The notes below the pieces were generated by a model, which was not told the DNA's origin, did no database searches, and saw nothing but the letters and a program-made list of their open reading frames with translations. 64,000 nucleotides of DNA from positions 3,844,001-3,908,000 of the forward strand of contig NZ_CP018786.1 in assembly GCF_002025665.1 (NCBI RefSeq), given 5' to 3'. Shown piece after piece: positions 18,153 through 26,465 of this stretch (position 1 is the first letter of the stretch; each line of letters starts with the position of its first letter). Position numbers and translations under genes: made by a program. The DNA is from Chryseobacterium indologenes (GTDB taxonomy: Bacteria; Bacteroidota; Bacteroidia; Flavobacteriales; Weeksellaceae).

Positions 18153-18295
18153 GAAAGAAGTACTCTGAACGAAGTGTATGGTTTATTACAAAATCTGTAT
18201 GATTTATGCTTTGTGGTAATTATTTGGGAGAATACTTTATCACTTTCTTAAATTAAAATTATCTTTTCTATACTACAAATAAAGAAAATATCCAT

Positions 18296-18400
18296 AACGC
18301 CTGTCATTCCGTAGGAATACAGATTATACCGCTTCTACACTGTCGAGATTTCTACGGAGGACAGAGACTGCGTTGAAATTTTTTCAATCTAAACTCTTCA
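18296..18400. repeat. Degenerate intergenic repeat with GTCATTCCGTAGGAAT half-sites
   Basis: This stretch between two minus-strand genes contains CTGTCATTCCGTAGGAAT and, about 40 bases on, GATTTCTACGGAGGACAG, which is a partial inverted copy. A similar but more decayed pair is at about 23325-23400. No ORF is present. Confidence 0.4.
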
Positions 18401-18426
18401 AATCAAATTTCTTTTGCATAAAAAAA

Positions 18427-18444
18427 CCGGATTTAAAAATCCGG
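18427..18444 (-). terminator. Terminator of hemL
   Basis: A perfect 8-bp stem (CCGGATTT / AAATCCGG) is followed on the minus strand by seven T residues, 13 bases past the hemL stop codon. Confidence 0.85.
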
Positions 18445-18456
18445 CTTCATTTATTT

Positions 18457-19746
18457 TTATTTATTTGAATATTCAAATTTTCTTACTGCTTCCAGTGTCA
18501 TATCAATTTCTTTATCCTTAATCGCATCACTGATGAAGTAAGTTTCATAACCACTTGGCGGAAGATATACTCCATTCTGCAACATTTGATGGAAGAAATT
18601 ATTGAACAATGAATGGTTAGCTTCCTGCGCTTCATCAAAGTTGGAAACACTACTGATATGGAAGAATACCGACATCATAGAACCTTTTCTGTTAATTCTG
18701 TGAGCGATTCCTTTTTCATTAAGAATTTTTCCGATTTCAAAATCCAATGTTTCCGTTGTTTTCTCCAACCTGTTGAAAAATTCAGAATCATTTTTAATAA
18801 GTTGAAGGGTCTTTAATCCCGCTCTCATTGCTAAAGGATTTCCACTTAATGTTCCCGCCTGATAAACACCGCCTTTCGGTGCAAGGTGATCCATAATTTC
18901 ATTTCTACCAGCGAAAGCTCCTACCGGAAGCCCTCCTCCGATTACTTTTCCGTAAGTCACCAGGTCTGCTTTTACATTGAAAAGTTCCTGCGCTCCACCG
19001 AAAGCTAATCTGAAACCGGTCATTACCTCATCAAAGATTAATAAAGCTCCGTTTTCATCACAGATTTTTCTCAGGTTTTGTAAGAAATCATTTTCTGGCA
19101 ACACACAGCCCATATTTCCTGCAACCGGTTCTATAATCACCGCTGCAATTTCTCCCTGATTGTGACGGAATAAATCCTCAACCTGTTCGAAATCATTATA
19201 ACGTGCTAACAAAGTATCCTTAGCCGTACCCGCTGTTACTCCCGGAGAGTTTGGGTTTCCGAATGTAGCAGCACCACTTCCTGCTTTGATCAGGAATGAA
19301 TCTGAATGCCCATGATAACAGCCTTCAAATTTTACTATCTTATCTCTTCCTGTGTATCCTCTTGCCAGTCTGATTGCACTCATACATGCTTCTGTTCCTG
19401 AAGAAACCATTCTGATCTGGTCAATATTCGGGACATTTTCAATGATGAATTTTGCAATTTCTGTTTCCAGTTCTGTAGGTGCTCCGAAAGAGAATCCTTT
19501 CTCTGCCTGTATTTTCAGTTCTTCCAATACTTCAGGATGTGTATGTCCTAAAATGGCTGGCCCCCATGAGTTGATATAATCGATGTAAGTATTGTCATCT
19601 GCATCGGTAAGGTAAGCTCCTTTTGCCGATTTCATAAAAACGGGCACTCCTCCTACGGATTTGAATGCTCTTACCGGAGAGTTTACTCCTCCCGGAATGT
19701 ATTTGTAGGCTTCATCAAATAAAGCCGAACTTCTTTGATATTTCAT
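18457..19746 (-). CDS. hemL: Glutamate-1-semialdehyde 2,1-aminomutase
   Basis: The 429-residue class III PLP aminotransferase begins SSALFDEAYKYIPGGVNSPVRAFKSVGG, the classic GSA aminomutase N-terminus. It has the cofactor-binding VSSGTEACMSAIRLAR and CYHGHSDSFL, the Asp of IFDEVMTGFR, and the Schiff-base Lys in VTYGKVIGGGLPVGAF. It converts glutamate-1-semialdehyde to 5-aminolevulinate for haem and tetrapyrrole synthesis. The length is typical, and no other hem gene is adjacent. Confidence 0.97.
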   Translation of the reverse strand: MKYQRSSALFDEAYKYIPGGVNSPVRAFKSVGGVPVFMKSAKGAYLTDADDNTYIDYINSWGPAILGHTHPEVLEELKIQAEKGFSFGAPTELETEIAKFIIENVPNIDQIRMVSSGTEACMSAIRLARGYTGRDKIVKFEGCYHGHSDSFLIKAGSGAATFGNPNSPGVTAGTAKDTLLARYNDFEQVEDLFRHNQGEIAAVIIEPVAGNMGCVLPENDFLQNLRKICDENGALLIFDEVMTGFRLAFGGAQELFNVKADLVTYGKVIGGGLPVGAFAGRNEIMDHLAPKGGVYQAGTLSGNPLAMRAGLKTLQLIKNDSEFFNRLEKTTETLDFEIGKILNEKGIAHRINRKGSMMSVFFHISSVSNFDEAQEANHSLFNNFFHQMLQNGVYLPPSGYETYFISDAIKDKEIDMTLEAVRKFEYSNK

Positions 19747-19820
19747 ATATACTTAGTTGCTGTTGACAGTTGCTGGTTGGCATTTAGCTGTCAACGGTAG
19801 ACTCTCAACAAAAAATTAAA

Positions 19821-20879
19821 TTAGTTTCGTGGTTTTTTGTCTATTAAATAAATCAGCTGTCCTGCAGATGGCTGTTGTCCTTCATCCATTCTGTTTTTAG
19901 CATATAATTTATTTAACTTGATTCCGAATTTTTGTGCAATATCATGCATATCTTCTCCATACACCGCTTTGTAGGTTGCTGTATTTCCTGTAGAATTTTT
20001 TGATTCAAGGAAAACGATATCATTTTTCTTTAAAGACTCATTTTCCAGTTCATTCCACTTCATCAGTCTGCTTTCGCTTACTTTGAATTTGTTGGCAATG
20101 AATTTCACGTCAGTATCTTCAGGAATAATAATATATTTCAGCCCGTCATTTGGGTGACTTTTGATAAGAATAGAATTCAGAATTTCAGCTTTTGTTTTTA
20201 TTCTCTCTACTCTTTTTTGCTGTTGTGCGTAAGAAGTCTGTTTATAAGGAACTTCTACTGTAACAGGATCTTTGACTTTTCTGATGGCTTTTGAAGGCTC
20301 CAGCTGTGCCATGAAAGTTCTGTCGTCTTTCAGATCCGGATACATTTTAAGAACAGCATACAATACTTCATTAGAATTGGTATTGTCGTATTCGTATAGC
20401 TTATACTTTTCAATTTTGGTGATAAGAATGGAAGCATAACGTGGATTGGTAGCATAACCCGCCTTTTTTAAACCGGTTGCCCACGCTCTGTAATCTTTCA
20501 TATCCAGTTTGAAAAGGTTGGCGTAATATTTTCTTGTGGATAAAAATATAGAATGGTCTTCATAAGACTGTCTTGGATCGTCGTACACACGGAAGCATTC
20601 ATTAGGTGCATCATCGGTATGTTTCATTGTTCTACCGGTCCAGTCTTCTTTACATTTTATACCGAAGTGGTTTTTACCTTCCTGTGCCAATCTGCTTTGC
20701 CCGCCCCCGGTCTCCAATAATCCCTGAGCAAGTGTAATAGAAGCCGGAATTTTATATTTTTCCATTTCTTCTACGGCATATTTAGCAAACTTTTGAATAT
20801 ACTGATCTTCGGTTGCCCAATTTTGGGCTGAAAATTTTGATAAAACTAAAAGGCTTATGGATAGAAAAAGTCTTTTCAT
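19821..20879 (-). CDS. Glucosaminidase (GH73) with LysM repeats, exported
   Basis: The protein starts MKRLFLSISLLVLSKFSAQ (signal peptide). The GH73 domain (about 25-160) has PASITLAQGLLETGGGQSRLA with the catalytic Glu, then NHFGIKCKEDWTGRT and YATNPRYASILITKIEKY. Two LysM-like segments follow (about 250-300 and 305-350: KYIIIPEDTDVKFIANKF and YKAVYGEDMHDIAQKFGI). It should hydrolyse peptidoglycan glycan strands during growth or separation. The frame reaches a TTG at 20888, but the ATG at 20877-20879 gives the proper signal. It is 16 bases downstream of the desulfhydrase-like gene, so the two are probably co-transcribed. Confidence 0.88.
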   Translation of the reverse strand: MKRLFLSISLLVLSKFSAQNWATEDQYIQKFAKYAVEEMEKYKIPASITLAQGLLETGGGQSRLAQEGKNHFGIKCKEDWTGRTMKHTDDAPNECFRVYDDPRQSYEDHSIFLSTRKYYANLFKLDMKDYRAWATGLKKAGYATNPRYASILITKIEKYKLYEYDNTNSNEVLYAVLKMYPDLKDDRTFMAQLEPSKAIRKVKDPVTVEVPYKQTSYAQQQKRVERIKTKAEILNSILIKSHPNDGLKYIIIPEDTDVKFIANKFKVSESRLMKWNELENESLKKNDIVFLESKNSTGNTATYKAVYGEDMHDIAQKFGIKLNKLYAKNRMDEGQQPSAGQLIYLIDKKPRN

Positions 20880-20894
20880 GTTTTTCAATTTTAC

Positions 20895-21803
20895 TTATAT
20901 AATTAAATTTCTATTCTTTTTTTCTAACAGTAGGTTGGCACCTTCAATTCCCTGTAATCCACCAGTATGAAAGCACAAAATCTTACTGTTTTCAGGAAAA
21001 TAATCTTCTTCTATCAATTCAAAAACCTTCTCCATCATTTTCCCTGTATAAATCGGTTCCAAAGGAATACCGTATCTCTCCTTGAAATCATTGATAAAAC
21101 GGACGTTTCCATCACTTATTTTACCATAACCTCCAAAACATGAATCTATTAGATTAAAATTCTGTCTCAAAGTTAATTCAAAAATTTTATTTTCCAGTGA
21201 AGCATCGTCAACGGCTTTAAATCCTATAACTTTCTGATTTTCTTCACAAAATTTTGAAATTCCTGCAATGGTACCTCCGGTTCCAACTGCGGTGCAAAGA
21301 TAGTCAAAATCTTTTGTTTGTTCGTTGAGCATCATTTTCACCCCTTCCACTGCATCTTCATTGGTTCCACCTTCAGGAACAATCAATGCCTCCGGGAACT
21401 CCTGCTGAAGGAATTCCGTGAGTTTTTCTTTGTGGCGGTATTCTTCACGGGTGACAAATTTCAGGTTCATCCCATTTCTTTTGGCAAAGAGTAATGTGGG
21501 GTTATCTCGCCATTTATTCGCAAGCTCTTCTCCTCTGATGATTCCCAGCGTTGGAATATCTGCCATATTACCTACTGCAGAAACCGCAGCAATATGATTG
21601 GAAAAAGCGCCTCCAAAAGTGATGATATAAGGATTATCAGGATTTCTTTCCAGATAATGATTAACATTGTGAAAGAGTTTCCAGTATTTATTCCCTGAAA
21701 TTAACGGATGAATCTGATCTTCCCTTTTAATGAAAAGCTTTACATTTTTATGAATTGGAATTTCCTGGATGGAAACAGGTTCTGTGGGAAGTTTTAATAA
21801 CAT
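20895..21803 (-). CDS. PLP-dependent ACC deaminase/D-cysteine desulfhydrase-like enzyme
   Basis: The 302-residue fold-type II PLP enzyme shows the Schiff-base Lys in HPLISGNKYWKLF, the cofactor-contacting FGGAFSNHIAAVSAVG, and the phosphate loop TAVGTGGTIAG. This is the ACC deaminase/D-cysteine desulfhydrase family, which breaks down D-cysteine or 1-aminocyclopropane-1-carboxylate. The residues that discriminate the two substrates cannot be judged here. The start ATG at 21801-21803 is preceded by a TAATTTTG element. Confidence 0.85.
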   Translation of the reverse strand: MLLKLPTEPVSIQEIPIHKNVKLFIKREDQIHPLISGNKYWKLFHNVNHYLERNPDNPYIITFGGAFSNHIAAVSAVGNMADIPTLGIIRGEELANKWRDNPTLLFAKRNGMNLKFVTREEYRHKEKLTEFLQQEFPEALIVPEGGTNEDAVEGVKMMLNEQTKDFDYLCTAVGTGGTIAGISKFCEENQKVIGFKAVDDASLENKIFELTLRQNFNLIDSCFGGYGKISDGNVRFINDFKERYGIPLEPIYTGKMMEKVFELIEEDYFPENSKILCFHTGGLQGIEGANLLLEKKNRNLII

Positions 21804-21834
21804 TTCAGTTTTACGACTCAGGGTTTATTCTTTG

Positions 21835-21842
21835 CAAAATTA
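21835..21842 (-). promoter_or_regulatory. Candidate -7 element for the desulfhydrase/glucosaminidase pair
   Basis: TAATTTTG on the minus strand matches TAnnTTTG, 31 bases upstream of the ATG at 21803. Confidence 0.4.
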
Positions 21843-21876
21843 GGAAAAGATTTATTGTTGTGAGGGTTTTCTTTTT

Positions 21877-21904
21877 CCACAGATAACGCAGATTTTCACA
21901 GATG
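21877..21904. repeat. CACAGATAACGCAGATT-type intergenic repeat, copy 1
   Basis: The words CCACAGATAACGCAGATT and TTCACAGATG form a short motif also present at 23282-23310 and, in decayed form, at 25502-25527. Confidence 0.55.
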
Positions 21905-21919
21905 TTTTTTTTAATTTTT

Positions 21920-22035
21920 AGGTTTAGGCTAAAGCCAGATGAAAGTTGTTTTTTTATAAACCGGGCTTCCTTCTTGAACTAACGTTCGTAACCTTTCTGG
22001 TTATGCTCTGGATTATAGCCCGCTCCTATTGAATA
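21920..22035 (+). repeat. REP unit interrupted within its second palindrome
   Basis: The unit starts AGGTTTAGGCTAAAGCC and ends ATAGCCCGCTCCTATTGAAT, like the other REP units. The centre of the second palindrome is split by about 48 extra bases between CCGGGCTT and TAGCCCG. A linker with CCCAAACCC and ATCCCGAAAA follows, then heptamers, as at 14188-14315. Confidence 0.75.
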
Positions 22036-22105
22036 TTGTGATCGTTAACCGAAATCCCAGACCCAGATTCCCAAACCCAAACCTCGAATCCCGAAAACAC
22101 GCATC

Positions 22106-22133
22106 ATTCATAATTTATAATTCATAATTCATA
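22106..22133 (+). repeat. Heptamer tandem repeat (ATTCATA x4)
   Basis: Four copies of ATTCATA, one with a single change to ATTTATA, sit downstream of the interrupted REP unit. They are a variant of the AACTCAT array at 14281, since both are rotations of TCATAAY. Confidence 0.8.
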
Positions 22134-22136
22134 ATT

Positions 22137-22496
22137 TCAAAGGTATTTCCTGAAGTTCCAGAATTTTCTTTCTTTGAGATAATTCATGCTGTTTTCGTTG
22201 GCGTAAGCTTCTCTTTCAAAGGAGATTCTTCTATAAGCCAGATAGCCGTCTTTCAGTTTGAAAAACCAATAATAGTATTCAATAACGTAGAAAATATAGA
22301 AGAAAATAATCAGCATTTCCAATTGTTGCCGCAAATGGATTTTTTCGTGATTGATCAATACATTATTTTCCTTATCTTCGGGTTTCCTAATGAAGATAAA
22401 GGGAAAAAGAGCAATGCCATTAATTTTTAATTTTTTTAAAGGCTTTTGGCATACAATTATCATAGTAACAAATATAAAAAGTTTTTTGACTAGCAT
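22137..22496 (-). CDS. Small membrane protein with HExxH motif, unknown function
   Basis: The 119-residue basic protein contains INHEKIHLRQQLEM near residue 49, an HExxH zinc-type motif. It runs directly into a hydrophobic segment (LIIFFYIFYVIEYYYWFF). FEREAYANENS follows, with acidic residues that could be a third ligand. This resembles the membrane metallopeptidase style (M48/M56), but the protein is far shorter than those families. I cannot name a family. It is divergent from the DUF5522 gene, with only 7 bases between the two ATGs. Confidence 0.6.
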   Translation of the reverse strand: MLVKKLFIFVTMIIVCQKPLKKLKINGIALFPFIFIRKPEDKENNVLINHEKIHLRQQLEMLIIFFYIFYVIEYYYWFFKLKDGYLAYRRISFEREAYANENSMNYLKERKFWNFRKYL

Positions 22497-22503
22497 TTAA
22501 CTT

Positions 22504-22686
22504 ATGGCCCATTATGACATCAAAGAAGGTGAAGACTTCTACTATAATGAACAGGGGTACAAGGTTTTTACAGAAAAATTCCATCTGAAAAGAGGATATT
22601 GCTGTAAAAGCGGCTGCAGACACTGTCCTTACGGGTACGATAAAAAAACTGATACATTCATTAAAAGTGATAAAAAAAATAAATAA
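22504..22686 (+). CDS. DUF5522 small cysteine-rich protein
   Basis: The 60-residue protein has the family core EDFYYNEQGYKVFTEKFH followed by RGYCCKSGCRHCPYGYDK, with four Cys and conserved His that look like a metal-binding knuckle. Its function is unknown. It ends one base before the ATG of the next gene (spacing T-G-stop, then ATG at 22688), so the two are co-transcribed. Confidence 0.85.
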   Translation: MAHYDIKEGEDFYYNEQGYKVFTEKFHLKRGYCCKSGCRHCPYGYDKKTDTFIKSDKKNK

Positions 22687-22687
22687 A

Positions 22688-23215
22688 ATGAAAAAATATA
22701 TTTTTATTTTGTTGGCATCTGCTACTTTAGGCTTAACTTCTTGTAGCCCTTTTCAGGTACGTTCAGATTATGCTGAAACCGCCAATTTCAATTCTTATAA
22801 AACATATAAAATAAGAATTGATGATCTGAAACTGAATGATATTGATAAAGACAGAGTGCTGAATGAACTGTCGAGACAGCTTCAGAGCAAAGGACTTCAG
22901 TCCGGAGAAAACCCTGATCTGATTATCAACGTAAAAGCAAATCATAAAAAAATCACTGATATCAATTCCTCTTCTCCTTACGGAATGTGGGGATGGGGCG
23001 GACCATTCGGATGGGGTGTTGGCATGAACAGAACATGGACAACGAACTATAATGAAGGCGCTCTGATTGTTGACCTTATTGATGCAAGAAGCAACAAATT
23101 GGTTTGGCAGGGTATCGGAAGCGGAATTTCTGTAGATTCTCCAAAAGCGAAACAGAGACAGATTCCAGAGATTATGGCTGAGATAATGAAAAACTATCCG
23201 CCACAAAGAAAATAA
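22688..23215 (+). CDS. DUF4136 lipoprotein
   Basis: The 175-residue protein starts MKKYIFILLASATLGLTSC, a lipoprotein signal with Cys at 19. The body fits DUF4136: VRSDYAETANFNSYKTYKI near the start, then NPDLIINVKANHK, a Gly/Trp-rich stretch (MWGWGGPFGWGVGMN), and GALIVDLIDARSNKLVWQGIG near the end. The family consists of envelope lipoproteins of unknown role. The frame extends upstream into the DUF5522 gene, but the internal ATG gives the signal peptide. A terminator follows. Confidence 0.87.
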   Translation: MKKYIFILLASATLGLTSCSPFQVRSDYAETANFNSYKTYKIRIDDLKLNDIDKDRVLNELSRQLQSKGLQSGENPDLIINVKANHKKITDINSSSPYGMWGWGGPFGWGVGMNRTWTTNYNEGALIVDLIDARSNKLVWQGIGSGISVDSPKAKQRQIPEIMAEIMKNYPPQRK

Positions 23216-23236
23216 GATTTAAGTCATCCATTATAT

Positions 23237-23261
23237 AAGCCGGTACGTTTTGTATCGGCTT
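23237..23261 (+). terminator. Terminator of the DUF5522-DUF4136 operon
   Basis: A 10-bp stem (AAGCCGGTAC / GTATCGGCTT, one wobble) with loop GTTTT is followed by T residues, 21 bases after the stop codon. Confidence 0.85.
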
Positions 23262-23281
23262 TTTTATGCTTTGTGTTTTTT

Positions 23282-23310
23282 CACGCAGATAACACAGATT
23301 TGCACAGATG
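23282..23310. repeat. CACGCAGATAACACAGATT-type intergenic repeat, copy 2
   Basis: The sequence CACGCAGATAACACAGATT followed by TGCACAGATG is a close relative of the motif at 21877. Both lie just upstream of a REP unit. Confidence 0.55.
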
Positions 23311-23440
23311 AGGCTGACTAAAAAGAGCCATTCCGAATGAAATGAAAAATCTCCTTTATTTGATTATCAATAAGATTCTTCCTACGTCAGAATGACAAAG
23401 TCAGATTACTTGACTTTTGAGACAACCACTTCTACTATTT

Positions 23441-23508
23441 AAGTTTTGGCTAAAGCCAAATGAAAAACGTTTTATTCTAAACCGGGCTAAAGCCTGGCTC
23501 TATTGAAT
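23441..23508 (+). repeat. REP unit (paired palindromes), isolated copy
   Basis: The unit reads AAGTTTTGGCTAAAGCCAAA, about 20 bases, ACCGGGCTAAAGCCTGG, then CTCTATTGAAT. The first palindrome has a 7-bp perfect stem (TTTGGCT / AGCCAAA). The internal order matches the other units. Confidence 0.85.
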
Positions 23509-23644
23509 TGAATACAGATACAGATATTTATCATTCATCACTCATTATGTATCGCATACAGTGCATTTAAAATTAACAATTTTGTAATTTTTTATTCACA
23601 AAAATTGTGGTATTCTTGCTGAAACTTTATACTAAATATTAATT

Positions 23645-25435
23645 ATGAAAAAAATCATTTTATTTTCTGTATTTGCGGGACTTGCCCACGCTCAGGCTCC
23701 TGCAGGGTACTACAATTCTGCCAACGGACTGAGTGGTGCAGCACTGAAAACTGAATTAAGCAGCATTATCTCTAACGGACATCTGGATAGAGGTTATAGT
23801 GGGCTTTGGACAGCATATAAAACTACTGATATCGATAAGGACTACGAAAATGACGGGACTATCCTTGACATTTATTCTGAAAAACCTTCAGGTGCTGATC
23901 CTTATAATTATACTCCGGGATCTGACCAATGTGGTACCTATTCTTCTGAGGGAAATTGTTATAACAGGGAACATATTGTTCCACAAAGTCTTTTCAATCA
24001 GGCTTCACCAATGGTTGCGGATATTCACTTTATCAGAGCTACAGACGGAAAGGTAAATGGGATGAGAAGTAATTATCCTTTCGGAAAGGTAGGAAGTACT
24101 ACTTTTACTTCACTGAATGGCTCCAAGCTTGGAACTTCTGCTTCTTCAGGATATTCAGGAACGGTATTTGAGCCGATTGATGAGTTTAAAGGAGATGTGG
24201 CACGTATGATTTTCTATTTTGTAACCCGTTACCAAAGCAAGCTTTCAACGTTTTCATCTGGAAATATGTTAGGAAGTTCTACTTTCCCGGGATTACAGAC
24301 ATGGGAACTTAATGTTCTACTGGCATGGCATAATCAGGATCCTGTTTCTCAGGCTGAGATCAAAAGAAATAATGCTTCATATACTTTCCAGGGGAACAGA
24401 AATCCTTTTATTGATAATCCCAATTATGTAAACCTTATCTGGGGTTCTCAGCAACCATCAGGTGACACTCAGGCACCTACTGCAGCAACAGGTCTGAATG
24501 TCTCAGGAACAACTTCAAGCAGCATTTCTCTGGCATGGAATGCTTCTACCGATAATGTGGGAGTAACAGCTTATAATGTTTACATGAACGGAAGTCTGCA
24601 AACGACTACGAGTTCAACTTCTACAACAATTTCAGGACTTACTCCTTCCACAACTTACAGCTTTTATGTGGTAGCGAAAGATGCGGCTGGAAATTCTTCA
24701 TCAAACAGCTCAACAGTTTCCGGTACTACTAATTCAGGAGGTACTACTCCGGGTACCAACTGTGCCAATGAAAATTTTGAAACAATCCCTGCAGCCAGCT
24801 CTACGTACACAACCAGAACATGGAGCAACGGAGGTATTTCCTGGACAGCAACGGATGCAAGAACAGACCAAACTATTAACAATAAATCAATTACGGTAAG
24901 AAACGGTTCTTTAACTTCCGGAAGCTCTGCAAACGGTATTGGCTCTTTAACGGTAACTACACAGCTTAAATTCTCAGGAACTAATGGTACTTTTGATGTA
25001 AAAGTAAACGGAAATACCGTAGGAACTATTCCTTACAGTACTTCAGCTGTAACTACAACCATCAATAATATCAACATTTCAGGAAATGTAGTGGTAAGTC
25101 TGGTTAATAATTCTGCAAGTAACAGAGTAGCTATTGATGATCTTGCATGGACATGTTATTCCGGATCTAGTGCAAGAATGGCTCAGAATACAGCTGCTGA
25201 AACAACTTCTAACAGTTTTAAAATTTCTCCGAATCCTGTTACCAACCAGGAGATTTTTGTAAAAGGAGATCTTCAGAAGGTAAAAAAAGCGGAGATTTAT
25301 AACCTTCAGGGGAAAACTCTTCAGACGATTGATCAGCCTTTTAGAAATGGAAACTCTATTAAAACAAGAAATCTTGGTCAGGGAGTTTATATTTTGAAGC
25401 TGGATCAGGTGACGATGCAGTTCCTTGTAAAATAA
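23645..25435 (+). CDS. Secreted endonuclease I family nuclease with FN3 domain and T9SS tail
   Basis: The 596-residue protein has a signal peptide (MKKIILFSVFAGLAHAQ). The endonuclease I domain (about 20-265) carries CYNREHIVPQS (catalytic His) and ADIHFIRATDGKVNGMRSNYPFG. A fibronectin type III domain follows at about 275-365 (APTAATGLNVSGTTSSSISLAWN). A further beta-rich domain precedes the C-terminal type IX sorting domain (FKISPNPVTNQEIFVKG to the end). It should degrade extracellular DNA or RNA for nutrients. It is a single gene ending in a strong terminator. Confidence 0.92.
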   Translation: MKKIILFSVFAGLAHAQAPAGYYNSANGLSGAALKTELSSIISNGHLDRGYSGLWTAYKTTDIDKDYENDGTILDIYSEKPSGADPYNYTPGSDQCGTYSSEGNCYNREHIVPQSLFNQASPMVADIHFIRATDGKVNGMRSNYPFGKVGSTTFTSLNGSKLGTSASSGYSGTVFEPIDEFKGDVARMIFYFVTRYQSKLSTFSSGNMLGSSTFPGLQTWELNVLLAWHNQDPVSQAEIKRNNASYTFQGNRNPFIDNPNYVNLIWGSQQPSGDTQAPTAATGLNVSGTTSSSISLAWNASTDNVGVTAYNVYMNGSLQTTTSSTSTTISGLTPSTTYSFYVVAKDAAGNSSSNSSTVSGTTNSGGTTPGTNCANENFETIPAASSTYTTRTWSNGGISWTATDARTDQTINNKSITVRNGSLTSGSSANGIGSLTVTTQLKFSGTNGTFDVKVNGNTVGTIPYSTSAVTTTINNINISGNVVVSLVNNSASNRVAIDDLAWTCYSGSSARMAQNTAAETTSNSFKISPNPVTNQEIFVKGDLQKVKKAEIYNLQGKTLQTIDQPFRNGNSIKTRNLGQGVYILKLDQVTMQFLVK

Positions 25436-25457
25436 TTCAAATACTGATTTGATATAA

Positions 25458-25486
25458 AAATGCCGGTTCTTTTTGGACCGGCATTT
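25458..25486 (+). terminator. Terminator of the endonuclease I gene
   Basis: A 12-bp stem (AAATGCCGGTTC / GGACCGGCATTT, one wobble) with a T loop is followed by a T-run, 23 bases past the stop codon. Confidence 0.85.
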
Positions 25487-25501
25487 ATTTTTTTTAAACT
25501 T

Positions 25502-25527
25502 TCGCAGATTTTGCTGATTGAGCAGAT
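25502..25527. repeat. TCGCAGATTTTGCTGAT-type intergenic repeat, copy 3
   Basis: The words TCGCAGATTTTGCTGAT and GAGCAGATC are a decayed form of the CAGAT-rich motif seen at 21877 and 23282. Confidence 0.35.
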
Positions 25528-25621
25528 CTTTTATTTTTCTAGTGTTTTATTTTAGAGGACAAAGAGGAATCAGCAAGCTAATCTGACTAAACAAATGGTT
25601 TAATTTCTTAGCTATATTCTT

Positions 25622-26341
25622 TTAGTTCAAGGAGATTTTATCCAGGTCCGGATATCCCGACCCTTTCAGAAGGTCTTTCCATTCTTTATTTTTGAATACG
25701 AAAAGATTACAACGGTATTCGTCCGGTTTATTATCTATTTTGGTTTCGCAATAGTAATAGAGCATATCTCTGTTTCTCCAGATGGCCACTTCCTGTCTGA
25801 ATTTATTATGAGTCTGAATGATCTCATTGTCTTTAACTTCAGATTCAAAACCTTCGCGGATGGTATCAAAGCTAGGTTTCTGAAGGGTTTTATTCAGATT
25901 ATCCAGGAGTGCTGTTTTTTCCTGTTCTGTATAGATATCCAGCTGATACATTCCTAATTCATCTTCTTTTTCATTGGCAAGCGGTCCAATTTCCTGATCT
26001 ACCTTTCCAAAATGCAGAAGGACTTTGTTGATATTTTTATTATTCTTTCCTTCTAAATCTATCCCATTGAAATGTAATAACTCTTTTGATGAAAAAGCCA
26101 GCTTTTCATTTCCGATCAGAGTAACATCAGTGGTACGTACAGCATCCTTTGCCGTTGCTCCGGCAGATTTTAAAATTTCATTGATATTTTGTCCTACAGC
26201 AATTTTAGCAAGATTGAAGGGCTCTGTCTGAGTACTTCCTTGTGTTTCAACTAAAGACTCAGTATCTTTATTTTTCTGATGGCCGCATGAAGCAATTGCC
26301 AAACAGACCATTGGTATTACTATATATTTCAATCTTTTCAT
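25622..26341 (-). CDS. Lipoprotein of unknown function, candidate T6SS immunity protein
   Basis: The 239-residue protein starts MKRLKYIVIPMVCLAIASC (lipobox Cys at 19), then GHQKNKDTES, a polar linker. The mature part opens FNLAKIAVGQNINEIL, reminiscent of FDLSSVSLGEDAKKY in the lipoprotein at 27498. No known domain is recognised. It is the last gene of the minus-strand type VI cargo island. Periplasmic lipoproteins in this position commonly protect against self-delivered effectors, which is inferred from context only. Confidence 0.7.
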   Translation of the reverse strand: MKRLKYIVIPMVCLAIASCGHQKNKDTESLVETQGSTQTEPFNLAKIAVGQNINEILKSAGATAKDAVRTTDVTLIGNEKLAFSSKELLHFNGIDLEGKNNKNINKVLLHFGKVDQEIGPLANEKEDELGMYQLDIYTEQEKTALLDNLNKTLQKPSFDTIREGFESEVKDNEIIQTHNKFRQEVAIWRNRDMLYYYCETKIDNKPDEYRCNLFVFKNKEWKDLLKGSGYPDLDKISLN

Positions 26342-26465
26342 AATGTTAGTGTTAGCATGCAGTTATCAATAATAGAACAGAAAAAAAATGATTCAAGTAT
26401 CCGGAAAACGTTTTTTATTCATTTTTAACTTCAAATTCCTATTTCTTTGCATGAGTATAAAACGC

